A stretch of 64,000 nt of DNA from Haemophilus sputorum CCUG 13788. Lineage in GTDB: Bacteria; Pseudomonadota; Gammaproteobacteria; Enterobacterales; Pasteurellaceae. Below are positions 52,067-59,734 of the stretch, piece by piece. The notes under the pieces are model-generated. The model saw nothing but the letters and a program-made list of their open reading frames with translations. It did not search any database and was not told the origin of the DNA. A program made the position numbers and the translations under genes. The stretch lies in NCBI RefSeq assembly GCF_000238795.1, contig NZ_AFNK01000053.1, forward strand, positions 148,662 to 212,661, read 5' to 3'. Position 1 is the first letter of the stretch; each line of letters starts with the position of its first letter.

Positions 52067-52327
52067 CTATAGTGCAGTAAAGAAGCTAATTAAGCCTAAT
52101 ACTACACCTGGTGAATTGGCTAGTGCTACTGGATAATCGCGTTTTTCTTTTAATAATCCATAAGCAACCCATAATGAGCAGTTAACTGCTGTGGCAAGTG
52201 GTTGCAAAACACCACCTTTTTGCCCCGCTAGGTTTAAATTAATTTGTTCTAAATAAGAGACATACATGCATACCGCAGTGAAAGTGGCAACCCAACCTAA
52301 AATGTTAATGAAACGTTCGTTTGTCAT
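52067..52327 (-). CDS. SemiSWEET sugar transporter
   Basis: An 86-residue protein with three membrane segments, the SemiSWEET half-transporter that works as a dimer for passive sugar passage. Features: the first segment ILGWVATFTAVCMYVSYLEQI, then QPLATAVNCSLWVAYGLL with the conserved Asn and Trp, then the AN-x-PG loop (ALANSPGVVLGLI). The classical PQ dipeptide is replaced. It has its own strong promoter. The substrate is not readable from sequence. Confidence 0.88.
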   Translation of the reverse strand: MTNERFINILGWVATFTAVCMYVSYLEQINLNLAGQKGGVLQPLATAVNCSLWVAYGLLKEKRDYPVALANSPGVVLGLISFFTAL

Positions 52328-52383
52328 TCTTCCCCCAATTTAATAACTAAAGTATATATTTAATGATTTCTTAATTCTCTTTA

Positions 52384-52412
52384 ATTATATTAAATTATTT
52401 CTTTAAAGTCAA
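52384..52412 (-). promoter_or_regulatory. Promoter of the SemiSWEET gene
   Basis: On the minus strand: TTGACT, 17-bp spacer, TATAAT. It is a nearly consensus sigma-70 promoter about 60 bp upstream of the start. Confidence 0.8.
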
Positions 52413-52474
52413 TAATATTTGATGTTGTGTGTATTCTATGCTTTTTATTGACAATAATTTTGTTAGGGAGAAAA

Positions 52475-52508
52475 AAATCCCCACACCGTATTTCAGTTAT
52501 GGGGATTT
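52475..52508 (-). terminator. Terminator after the amidohydrolase gene
   Basis: AAATCCCCA pairs with TGGGGATTT; on the minus strand the hairpin runs into a T7 tract. Confidence 0.88.
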
Positions 52509-52521
52509 GAGATAAACAAGA

Positions 52522-53505
52522 CTATAAACCTAATACTTTACGTCCGTTAATGGAGGCAATATTTGCCATTTCTTCAAGGTTGGTAAAGCGACATCCGGCA
52601 GAAAGCAAGCTTAATTCTTGCCACATATCACCCTCACAAAGTGGTACCATGTAATCACAGATATTATCTGTACCAATAGCCACAGTAATACCTTCTGGAA
52701 TGAGTTCATCGGCAGGGGTTAATGCATTATGGAAGGGTTGAAGATCTTCTTTACGTCCACTATCAATCCATGCCATTGGGCAGGCAATAACCATCATTTG
52801 TGCATCACGCATTTTTTGATAGAGCATTTTTCGATATTCTTTAGGATGTGCACCAATTGAAATACCATGAATTGCAACTACCCGCCCTTGCATACCGTGT
52901 TCAATGGCTTTATCGCATAGTTGTTCGGTTTCTTTTTCTTTTGGGGTATTAAATTGGTCAACGTGAACGTGCAACATTTTGCCAAGCGATTTCGCTTTAT
53001 CCATTAAAATATCCATGGCCTCTAAGCCTTTACCAAAATCTAATTCATCTCGATAAGGCAAACCACCAATCATATCTACCATTTCAGAGCCGATATCAAA
53101 CCATTTTTTAGCGCTAGGTTCAATCACGCCTTTTAAGGTTTGGTTGGCGAATTTCAAAATAATGTCACTTTTATAAACTTCACGAGCTTTATGAGCGGCA
53201 ATAATTGCACGATCTTCGCAGACTGCATCAATATCTACGAAAGTACCGAATGCGGTTACCCCTTGTGAAATCATTAGCTCAATAGCTTGGCTAAAGCGGC
53301 GATAGTAATCATCGACAGTTGAATTGCGTTTAATTTCATCGACTAAATCCCATTTTTGTTGGAGGTTTGCATTTTGATAAATGGTAATTTTCTCTGGAGT
53401 CATGGTAAAGGCGCGGTCGGCATGAGCGTGGGAATTAACCCAACCTCCTTTTTTGATAATTTCATCACGAATATGACCTTTTAAAGTGCGAATAAGTTGA
53501 CCCAT
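52522..53505 (-). CDS. CodA-like amidohydrolase (pyrimidine or related substrate)
   Basis: A 327-residue metal-dependent hydrolase of the cytosine-deaminase branch. It begins almost at the barrel, with SHAHADR (H26, H28), then HVHVDQFN (H179, H181), AIHGIS (H213) and GTDNICDYMVP (D280). CodA has a glutamate in the HxDE motif; here the equivalent is Q184, so deaminase chemistry is not assured. It lacks the small N-terminal beta domain of full-length CodA (427 residues). It is divergent from thiB, shares a PurR box with it, and has a leader that looks like a pyrBI-type attenuator. It could be pyrimidine or thiamine-pyrimidine salvage. Confidence 0.75.
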   Translation of the reverse strand: MGQLIRTLKGHIRDEIIKKGGWVNSHAHADRAFTMTPEKITIYQNANLQQKWDLVDEIKRNSTVDDYYRRFSQAIELMISQGVTAFGTFVDIDAVCEDRAIIAAHKAREVYKSDIILKFANQTLKGVIEPSAKKWFDIGSEMVDMIGGLPYRDELDFGKGLEAMDILMDKAKSLGKMLHVHVDQFNTPKEKETEQLCDKAIEHGMQGRVVAIHGISIGAHPKEYRKMLYQKMRDAQMMVIACPMAWIDSGRKEDLQPFHNALTPADELIPEGITVAIGTDNICDYMVPLCEGDMWQELSLLSAGCRFTNLEEMANIASINGRKVLGL

Positions 53506-53516
53506 GGTTATTTATC

Positions 53517-53657
53517 CTATTTTGCAAAATTTAGACGAAAAAAAATCGCTTGTAAAAAGCGATTTGAAGAAAAGAGAGAAATGAATAAAAAAATAGCTAC
53601 GCCTCGTAATACGATGCGTAGCGAAAAAAATGGTAACATTGATCGAGAAGAATTCAT
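53517..53657 (-). CDS. Leader peptide of the amidohydrolase gene, 46 codons
   Basis: ATG at 53655-53657, with TAGGAA 6-7 nt upstream, opens a 46-codon frame rich in Phe, Leu, Ile, Ser and Arg (MNSSRSMLPFFSLRIVLRGV at the start). It runs through both intrinsic terminators and stops (TAG, 53517-53519) 11 nt before the amidohydrolase ATG, with the stop overlapping that gene's AGGA. The length and position are like the E. coli pyrBI leader (44 codons). The reading frame is certain; its translation is inferred. Confidence 0.6.
   Translation of the reverse strand: MNSSRSMLPFFSLRIVLRGVAIFLFISLFSSNRFLQAIFFRLNFAK
53538..53565 (-). terminator. Second tandem terminator in the amidohydrolase leader
   Basis: On the minus strand AAATCGCTT pairs with AAGCGATTT across TTTAC, and the stem runs into a T8 tract. 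It lies inside the leader ORF. Confidence 0.8.
53587..53622 (-). terminator. First tandem terminator (attenuator) in the amidohydrolase leader
   Basis: On the minus strand GCTACGC pairs with GCGTAGC, with an inner TCG/CGA stem, followed by TATTTTTTT. A T7 run (53624-53630) lies immediately before the hairpin, as in the pyrBI pause region. Confidence 0.82.
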
Positions 53658-53687
53658 TTCTAGTTCCTATGTTTGGACTAGAGCGAT

Positions 53688-53716
53688 AGTATAATGACTT
53701 TTTTAGAAAATGCAAA
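53688..53716 (-). promoter_or_regulatory. Promoter of the amidohydrolase transcript
   Basis: Minus strand TTTGCA, 17-bp spacer, TATACT. The -35 lies within the PurR box and the -10 overlaps the opposing TATAAT (53690-53695) of thiB. Confidence 0.55.
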
Positions 53717-53725
53717 CGGTTGCAT
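53710..53725. promoter_or_regulatory. PurR box between thiB and the amidohydrolase gene
   Basis: ATGCAAACGGTTGCAT fits the PurR consensus ANGCAANCGNTTNCNT at every fixed position. It would cover the -35 of the amidohydrolase promoter and lie just downstream of the likely thiB start of transcription. Confidence 0.82.
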
Positions 53726-53757
53726 TTGGTGGCATAGTCTTCTAAAATTTGCTCCGT

Positions 53758-53842
53758 TCTCATCGGGGTGCTTATAGGCTGAGATATGTGATCATAAACC
53801 CGTAGAACCTGAACTGACTAATATCAGCGTAGGGATTTGAGA
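53758..53842 (+). ncRNA. TPP riboswitch (THI element)
   Basis: The invariant blocks are all present in order: GGGGUGC, GGCUGAGAU, ACCCGUAGAACCUGAACUG, and UAAUAUCAGCGUAGGGA. P1 is formed by UCUCA (53758-53762) and UGAGA (53838-53842). It stands in the leader of thiB. Confidence 0.95.
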
Positions 53843-53865
53843 TGGCGTGCCTGCCTTTCTTAAAT

Positions 53866-53887
53866 CCTTCTATATTCTTTTAGAAGG
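53866..53887 (+). promoter_or_regulatory. Shine-Dalgarno-masking hairpin of thiB
   Basis: CCTTCTA (53866-53872) pairs with TAGAAGG (53881-53887), hiding the AGAAGGA ribosome site of thiB. It follows the riboswitch by 24 nt and is the likely expression platform, acting on translation. Confidence 0.7.
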
Positions 53888-53894
53888 AACTTAT

Positions 53895-54896
53895 ATGAAC
53901 CAACTAACCAAACTTTCCCTTTCTGCCGTTTTTCTTAGCACAAGCGCTTTGGCACAACAGCCAATGTTAAATGTTTATACTTACAGCTCATTTGCTTCAG
54001 AATATGGACCGGCTAAACAGCTAGAAGCAAACTTTGAAAAAACTTGCCAATGTGATTTACGTTTTCTGCCATTTGATGATGGCATCACGATGTTTAACCG
54101 TGTGCGTTTAGAAGGAAAAAAAACTAAAGCTGATGTAGTGTTAGGCATAGATTCCTTTCTTAAAGATGAAGCCGAAAAAGCAGGCTTATTTACTGCGCAT
54201 GAATTATCTTTAGATTCAATTGCCATTCCGACTAATAATTGGAAAAGTGAAGTTTTCTATCCTTTTGACTACGGCGAATATGCCTTTATTTATAATAAAG
54301 ATAAATTAAAAAATCCCCCAACTTCCATGAAAGCGTTAATTGAGCGAACTGATTTACGTGTTATTTATCAAGATCCTAGAACAAGCACTGTGGGGCGAGG
54401 CTTGTTAATGTGGGTAAATGCGCTTTACGGAGAGCAAGGCGAACAAGCGGTTGCAGAGCGTTGGACAGCCTTAAGCAAACATACCGTTACGGTGGGTAAA
54501 GGTTGGTCAGAAACCTATGGAGCTTATTTAAAAGGTGAGGCTGATTTAGCGCTAAGTTACACAACTTCACCGTTATACCATCAATGGTATGAAAATGATG
54601 ATAAGAATGTTGCAGCCATTTTTGATGAAGGGCATTTAGTGCAAGTGGAATATGGCGCGATTATGCAATCTTCCAAACAAAAAGCATTGGCACAAAAATT
54701 CTTACAATTTTTAACCACGCCAGAATCACAAAAAATTATTGCTAAAGCAAATATTATGCACCCAGTCATTACTGAAGAAGTGGATCCATTATTGAGTGCA
54801 CAACCAAAAACAAAAACGTTAACGAATTTTGCTATGCCAAGTAGTGAACAAGTGCGTCAATGGTTGAATATTTGGCAAAAAGCTATCACTCAATAA
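53895..54896 (+). CDS. thiB: Thiamine ABC transporter substrate-binding protein
   Basis: A 333-residue periplasmic protein of the ThiB/TbpA family. The signal peptide is MNQLTKLSLSAVFLSTSALA, then QQPML. The mature protein begins LNVYTYSSFASEYGP and keeps ADVVLGID, DYGEYAFIYNKDKL and TSTVGRGLLMW. An in-frame ATG at 53847 lies upstream of the masking hairpin; the ATG at 53895 has AGAAGGA and the signal sequence. Control is by a TPP riboswitch, with a PurR box near its promoter. The permease (thiP) and ATPase (thiQ) genes that normally follow are absent: dksA comes next. Confidence 0.93.
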   Translation: MNQLTKLSLSAVFLSTSALAQQPMLNVYTYSSFASEYGPAKQLEANFEKTCQCDLRFLPFDDGITMFNRVRLEGKKTKADVVLGIDSFLKDEAEKAGLFTAHELSLDSIAIPTNNWKSEVFYPFDYGEYAFIYNKDKLKNPPTSMKALIERTDLRVIYQDPRTSTVGRGLLMWVNALYGEQGEQAVAERWTALSKHTVTVGKGWSETYGAYLKGEADLALSYTTSPLYHQWYENDDKNVAAIFDEGHLVQVEYGAIMQSSKQKALAQKFLQFLTTPESQKIIAKANIMHPVITEEVDPLLSAQPKTKTLTNFAMPSSEQVRQWLNIWQKAITQ

Positions 54897-55122
54897 TGAA
54901 TTTTTTTTGATTTTATTTGTCTGTAAGGCGGTAAGCGGTCGGATTTTATGAAAATTTTGCAAAATAGGTTGCCAAATTGATTAACTTCTGTTATTTATAC
55001 CGCCTTTTAGAAGACCCCAAATTTTATTTATCATTCAGCTTTGTTTATGACTGAAAAATAAAGCCACTTTTTAAAGCAATTTTGGGTAAAGAATTGGGTA
55101 AAATCAAAAACAGGAGTGAATC

Positions 55123-55572
55123 ATGACACAAGTAAGTAACAGCGCCTCATTAGGATTATTAGCCATTGCGGGTGTTAAACCTTACGAATTAAAGAAGGGT
55201 GAAGAGTATATGAATGATGCTCAAAAAGCACACTTCACCAAAATTCTAAAAGCGTGGCATGCGCAAATCATGGAAGAGGCTGAAAGAACAAAAAGCCAAA
55301 TGCAAGAAGAAGTTGCAAACTTTGCAGATCCTGCAGACCGTGCAACCCAAGAAGAAGAGTTTAGTTTAGAGTTGCGTAATCGTGATCGTGAGCGCAAACT
55401 GTTAAAGAAAATCGAACAGACTTTACACAGTATTTCAGAAGATGAATATGGTTACTGCGAAACTTGTGGCGTAGAAATCGGCTTAAAACGCTTAGAAGCA
55501 CGCCCAACAGCAGATATGTGTATCGACTGCAAAACCCTAGCAGAAATTAGAGAAAAACAATTAGGGTTATAA
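55123..55572 (+). CDS. dksA: RNA polymerase-binding transcription factor DksA
   Basis: A 149-residue factor (E. coli 151) that works with ppGpp at rRNA and amino-acid promoters. The coiled-coil tip has the DPADRA motif (D69, D72). The zinc finger cysteines are C112, C115, C133 and C136, in the classical four-cysteine form. CAGGAG precedes the start. It is followed by a terminator and pcnB, the same gene order (dksA, pcnB, folK) as in E. coli minus gluQ. Confidence 0.97.
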   Translation: MTQVSNSASLGLLAIAGVKPYELKKGEEYMNDAQKAHFTKILKAWHAQIMEEAERTKSQMQEEVANFADPADRATQEEEFSLELRNRDRERKLLKKIEQTLHSISEDEYGYCETCGVEIGLKRLEARPTADMCIDCKTLAEIREKQLGL

Positions 55573-55577
55573 TGATT

Positions 55578-55615
55578 ATAACGGAGAGTGGTATAAGCTC
55601 TCCGTTATCCTATTT
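55578..55615 (+). terminator. Intrinsic terminator after dksA
   Basis: ATAACGGAGAG pairs exactly with CTCTCCGTTAT, with a TATTTTTAT tail. Only about 30 bp separate it from pcnB. Confidence 0.88.
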
Positions 55616-55641
55616 TTATATGAAGTTTATTGAGGTGAGCT

Positions 55642-57192
55642 ATTTTTAATTACATTAAATCGTTTTTTTCTCGCCCTAAAAAAGCGAAAAAACAACAATT
55701 TGCAGATGAAATAACGGAGCGTCAGGAACGAAAAGCAGATAATAAACCGCTATCTCATCGCACTGAATCTAAATCTAAATCCTCCCCCTCTTCTGAACGA
55801 GCACGAAAAGGTCGAAAAACGCAAGATCGTGTCCCGTCTCATATGTTACACAAAAAATACACGCTAAATGCATCACATTTTGATATTAGCCCACGCGCCT
55901 TTCCAAAACACGCATTAACTATTGTTGAAAAATTACAACGTGCAGGTTTTGAAGCTTATATTGTGGGCGGTTGTGTTCGGGATTTACTATTAGGTAGAAA
56001 ACCGAAAGATTTTGATATATCCACCAATGCTAGACCGGAAGAAGTGCAAAAAATCTTTGGTCGTCAGTGTCGTTTAGTAGGTAAACGCTTTCGTTTAGCC
56101 CATGTGGTGTTTGGGCGAGAAATCTTTGAAGTAGCAACATTTCGCGCTAATCATGAAAATCATAGCAATGATAAAATTTCTAAAGTCAGTGATGAAGGAA
56201 TGTTGTTGCGCGATAACGTATATGGCTCTTTACGCGAAGATGCAGAGCGCCGTGATTTTAGCGTGAATGCCTTTTATTACGACCCAACACATAACATCAT
56301 TTTCGATTTCTTCAATGGTGTTGAGGATTTACAAGCGGGTAAATTACGCCTATTAGGGAATCCTATTCAGCGCTATCAAGAAGACCCTGTACGCATGCTG
56401 CGTGCCATTCGTTTTATGGCAAAACTAGATATGTTTTTGGATAAACCAACCGCCAAGCCAATTAAAGAAATGGCTGGGTTGTTGACGAATATTCCGGCTG
56501 CACGTTTATTTGATGAGTCGCTCAAATTATTACAATCTGGCGAAGGTGTAAAAACTTATCAGTTGCTACGTGAATATGGCTTGTTTGAATTGCTATTCCC
56601 AGTACTGCCACCGTTTTTTACCCCGAATCAAGACAGTAATGCGGAGCGCATGTTAATCAAAGCATTAACCTCAACAGATGATCGGATTAAAGATGGTTTA
56701 CCTGTTAATCCTGCATTTTTATTTGCTGCACTCTTTTGGTATCCGTTACGAGAGAAAATTGATGAGTTGAAAAATGAAGGTGGATTAAATTCGCATGATG
56801 CAATGATGCTTGCGGCAAATGAGATTTTAGATGAAAGTTGCAAAGCTGTTGCGCTACATCGACGTCATACGGGAGTGATTCGTGAAATTTGGTCGTTACA
56901 ATTCCAAATGACCAAACGTTCGGGTAAACGCCCATTACAAACGCTTGAAGTCCAAAAATTCCGTGCTGGTTTCGATTTGCTAGTGATGCGCGCTGAAATT
57001 GAAGGCGGTGATTTGGTAGAACTTTCCGCTTGGTGGCATGAGTTCCAATTTAGCAATGATGCACAACGTGCGGAAATGTTGAAAAATGTACGTAGCATGC
57101 CGAATTTTGCGGGTGAAGAGAAGAAAAAACGTCGCCGTAAAACACCATATCGTCGTAAGAAGAGTACTATGAAAAAGCCTGCAGGAGAGTAG
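55642..57192 (+). CDS. pcnB: Poly(A) polymerase I, starting at AUU
   Basis: A class II nucleotidyltransferase that adds poly(A) tails promoting RNA decay. Core: IVGGCVRDLLLGRKPKDFDI with the catalytic aspartates, CRLVGKRFRLAHV, RREDFSVNAF-type segment (RRDFSVNAFYYD) and a basic C terminus (KKKRRRKTPYRRKK). The first in-frame ATG (55843) has no ribosome site. Codons upstream stay open for 67 triplets to a TGA at 55636, without ATG, GTG or TTG. ATT at 55642 has GAGG 6 nt upstream and encodes a start (M)FNYIKSFFSR like E. coli PcnB, which is known to start at AUU. From ATT the protein is 516 residues. folK follows in the same operon. Confidence 0.93.
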   Translation: MFNYIKSFFSRPKKAKKQQFADEITERQERKADNKPLSHRTESKSKSSPSSERARKGRKTQDRVPSHMLHKKYTLNASHFDISPRAFPKHALTIVEKLQRAGFEAYIVGGCVRDLLLGRKPKDFDISTNARPEEVQKIFGRQCRLVGKRFRLAHVVFGREIFEVATFRANHENHSNDKISKVSDEGMLLRDNVYGSLREDAERRDFSVNAFYYDPTHNIIFDFFNGVEDLQAGKLRLLGNPIQRYQEDPVRMLRAIRFMAKLDMFLDKPTAKPIKEMAGLLTNIPAARLFDESLKLLQSGEGVKTYQLLREYGLFELLFPVLPPFFTPNQDSNAERMLIKALTSTDDRIKDGLPVNPAFLFAALFWYPLREKIDELKNEGGLNSHDAMMLAANEILDESCKAVALHRRHTGVIREIWSLQFQMTKRSGKRPLQTLEVQKFRAGFDLLVMRAEIEGGDLVELSAWWHEFQFSNDAQRAEMLKNVRSMPNFAGEEKKKRRRKTPYRRKKSTMKKPAGE

Positions 57193-57195
57193 CAG

Positions 57196-57675
57196 ATGGT
57201 GCGAGTTTATATTGCGTTAGGTTCTAACTTAAATAATCCTCTGAATCAGCTTGAACAAGCGGTTGAATCTTTGCAGGATTTTGCAAAAGATTTGCGAGTC
57301 AGTCCATTTTACGGTTCTAAGCCGCATGGGCCACAGGATCAACCTGATTATGTCAATGCAGTGGCGACGTTCACAACAGAACTCTCCGCAGAGGCTTTAT
57401 TAGACAAGTTACAAAGCCTTGAGCAGCAACAAGGGCGTGTACGCTTACGTCGTTGGGGCGAGCGGACTTTGGATTTGGATATTTTGCTATATGGCAACCA
57501 AGAAATTCAAACAGAACGTTTAACGGTGCCACATATTGAAATGAAAAACCGAGAGTTTGTAATTGTGCCACTTTATGATTTAGCGCCAGATTTGGTCTTA
57601 CCTAATGGCGAGAAATTAGCGGATATTTATCCGCTATTTCAAGATCATCAAATGGTCTGTTTTAAACGTAAATAA
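57196..57675 (+). CDS. folK: 6-hydroxymethyl-7,8-dihydropterin pyrophosphokinase
   Basis: A 159-residue enzyme, the same length as E. coli HPPK, making the pterin diphosphate for folate synthesis. It starts VRVYIALGSNLNNPLNQLE and has the signature RRWGERTLDLDILLYG, with the two magnesium-binding aspartates, near residues 87-102. Its start is 3 bp after the pcnB stop, so they are co-transcribed as in E. coli. A terminator follows. Confidence 0.97.
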   Translation: MVRVYIALGSNLNNPLNQLEQAVESLQDFAKDLRVSPFYGSKPHGPQDQPDYVNAVATFTTELSAEALLDKLQSLEQQQGRVRLRRWGERTLDLDILLYGNQEIQTERLTVPHIEMKNREFVIVPLYDLAPDLVLPNGEKLADIYPLFQDHQMVCFKRK

Positions 57676-57680
57676 ACGAA

Positions 57681-57707
57681 CAAAAGGCGCTTTTAAAGCG
57701 CCTTTTG
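57681..57707. terminator. Bidirectional terminator after folK
   Basis: CAAAAGGCGCTTT and AAAGCGCCTTTTG are perfect inverse copies separated by one base. Located between convergent genes. Confidence 0.9.
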
Positions 57708-57712
57708 TGTTG

Positions 57713-59014
57713 TTAAGCATCTGTTTTTAAGTCTTTTCTAAACGAAACCATTAACTGGTCAATTTTGAAATTCTCGGTGTCGATAATTTCAAATTTATAT
57801 TGATCGTAAAGAACAAAATCCGTTTTCTTCGGAATTTTACGTAGCATATACATCATAAAACCACCGATAGTTTCGTAGTTTTCATCATTTGGGAAACTTG
57901 GAATTTCCAATGCACGCATGACATCTTCGAGCGGCGTTGCGCCATCAATTAACCAAGAATCCTCATCGCGTCGAACAATTTGCTCTTCTTCGGTTGAAAC
58001 TAATTCGCCCATGACAATGCTCATTACATCGTTAAGAGTAATAATGCCGACCACTAGGGCATATTCATTGACGATGACGGCAAAATCTTCACCTGCAGAT
58101 TTAAATAGCTCCAATACTTCATAAAGCGAAAGCGTATCTGGAATAAAGAGCGATTTGCGGAGCAGTCGGCTATCCGTTAAAGAAACATTTTCATGTTTCA
58201 AATATTGGGTAAGCAAATCATGCGACTCTACATAACCTAAGATTTTATCTAGCCCGTTATCACAGATTAGTAGCTTAGAATGTGAGTTCTCGCTGATAGT
58301 TTGTAATACTTGGGCTTTATTGTCGGTTCTATCCAAAAAGACAATGTTTTCACGAGTGGTCATGGTTGAAGTTACTCGTCTTTCTTGCATTTCAAACACA
58401 TTTTCAATCAGATAGTGTTCTTGCGCTTTCAGTACTCCCGCTTTTGCTCCTGCATCCATCACTGCAACAATATCTTCAGAAGTCATATTGTCTTGGCGGA
58501 TAGTTGAAACGCCAAAGAGTTTGAAAAGCGAGTTCGCAATCCAGTCAAAAAAGAGCACCAATGGCTTAAAGATGACAATACAAAATGACATGATACCGAT
58601 TGTACGCACGGCGACTTTTTCTGGGTAAGTCATTGCAATGCGCTTTGGCATTAAATCTGCAAGAAGAATAAAAGATGAGGTCACAATTAAAAAGGCAATC
58701 CAAGAGGCTGCAGATTCTACCCATTGAGCTTGCGTATATTGTGAAAGAAATTGGCTAAAATAAGGCGTAACGGCACTTTCGCCAACCACCCCACCAAAAA
58801 CGGCAACCATGTTTAATCCAATTTGGACGACAGTAATAAAACGCCCTGGCTGTTCTTGCAGTTTCATCACCTTTTCAGCGCGTTTATCGCCTTCGTTTAC
58901 CATGGATTGCAGTTTCAGTTTTCGTGCGCCTGCAAGTGAAATTTCAGATGCCGAGACAATCGCACTGATCAGAATTAATAAAAAAATAATTAAAGCGGCT
59001 TCAAATAAGCTCAT
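57713..59014 (-). CDS. ytfL: CNNM/CorC-type membrane protein, YtfL-like
   Basis: A 433-residue inner-membrane protein: DUF21 transmembrane domain (about 1-195, with ASEISLAGARKLKL and GRFITVVQIGLNMVAVFGG), two CBS domains (about 215-340), and the CorC_HlyC domain at the C terminus. It matches E. coli YtfL (447), reported as the polyamine exporter PaeA. The link to the polyamine importer genes in this window is only suggestive. Older names such as hemolysin are misleading. It lies 12 bp downstream of the pseudouridine synthase gene. Confidence 0.87.
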   Translation of the reverse strand: MSLFEAALIIFLLILISAIVSASEISLAGARKLKLQSMVNEGDKRAEKVMKLQEQPGRFITVVQIGLNMVAVFGGVVGESAVTPYFSQFLSQYTQAQWVESAASWIAFLIVTSSFILLADLMPKRIAMTYPEKVAVRTIGIMSFCIVIFKPLVLFFDWIANSLFKLFGVSTIRQDNMTSEDIVAVMDAGAKAGVLKAQEHYLIENVFEMQERRVTSTMTTRENIVFLDRTDNKAQVLQTISENSHSKLLICDNGLDKILGYVESHDLLTQYLKHENVSLTDSRLLRKSLFIPDTLSLYEVLELFKSAGEDFAVIVNEYALVVGIITLNDVMSIVMGELVSTEEEQIVRRDEDSWLIDGATPLEDVMRALEIPSFPNDENYETIGGFMMYMLRKIPKKTDFVLYDQYKFEIIDTENFKIDQLMVSFRKDLKTDA

Positions 59015-59026
59015 AATATCCTCAAT

Positions 59027-59686
59027 TTATTTAGGTTGAGAGATTGCCATAATAGCAGATTCGTCAATATTTGCCCAAAAATGACCGCTTGTAGGCCATG
59101 CACGAATTAAAAAATCTTCGCCTTGATAGACAAAAGCCAGCTGATAAGCATGTAAATAAACTCGATCAGCGCTACTGCCGGCATAACGCGTATCGCCTAA
59201 AATCGGGCTGCTAAGGCTTTTCATCGCAACTCGCAGTTGATGTGTTTTTCCCGTTTTAGGTTGTAAAATGAATAATCGCAGATTCGGTGCAAGCGAAAGG
59301 CTATGAAATTGCGTAATGGCGGGGTGATTTTTCGTTGGACAGAGTTTCCAACTTCCGCCACGGGATTTTTCCATATCACCGATAATTTTCCCCTGTTTTT
59401 TCTTCGGTTTTTTATCACTTAATGCCAAATAGGTTTTTTCAACTTTATGTTCATGAAAAAGATGATAAAAATTTACTGCGGCAGTTTGATTACGTGCAAA
59501 AATCAGTAAGCCCGAAGTTACTTTATCTAGCCTGTGAACCAACCATAATTTTTCTACGCCAAGCTGTTTTGCTAATTTTTCGGATAATCCGACCGCTTGT
59601 TCATCTTTATGCACGCTAATACCAGCCGGTTTGTTAATCACCACAAAATCGGGGTGTTCAAAGCAAATCGTCAAATTTTCTGTCAT
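59027..59686 (-). CDS. RluA-family pseudouridine synthase
   Basis: A 219-residue RNA pseudouridine synthase without an S4 domain. The catalytic aspartate is in LVHRLDKVTSGLLIFA (about D54); the KTYLAL and KTGKTHQLRVA motifs are also present. Its size and sequence suggest the RluA-like subgroup found in Haemophilus and Vibrio rather than RluA, RluC or RluD themselves; the target nucleotide is not known to me. It is first in a two-gene unit with the YtfL-like gene and divergent from the phosphatase gene. Confidence 0.88.
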   Translation of the reverse strand: MTENLTICFEHPDFVVINKPAGISVHKDEQAVGLSEKLAKQLGVEKLWLVHRLDKVTSGLLIFARNQTAAVNFYHLFHEHKVEKTYLALSDKKPKKKQGKIIGDMEKSRGGSWKLCPTKNHPAITQFHSLSLAPNLRLFILQPKTGKTHQLRVAMKSLSSPILGDTRYAGSSADRVYLHAYQLAFVYQGEDFLIRAWPTSGHFWANIDESAIMAISQPK

Positions 59687-59734
59687 TTTTTGCTATACTG
59701 AGTCAAATTTTGATTATTCTAACAAGGAAAGCGA

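Noticed and set aside
53512..53763. 83-codon minus-strand frame in the thiB/amidohydrolase intergenic region
   Set aside because: It runs across both promoters and the PurR box and lacks a ribosome site; the 46-codon frame in another phase has the ribosome site and the attenuator geometry.
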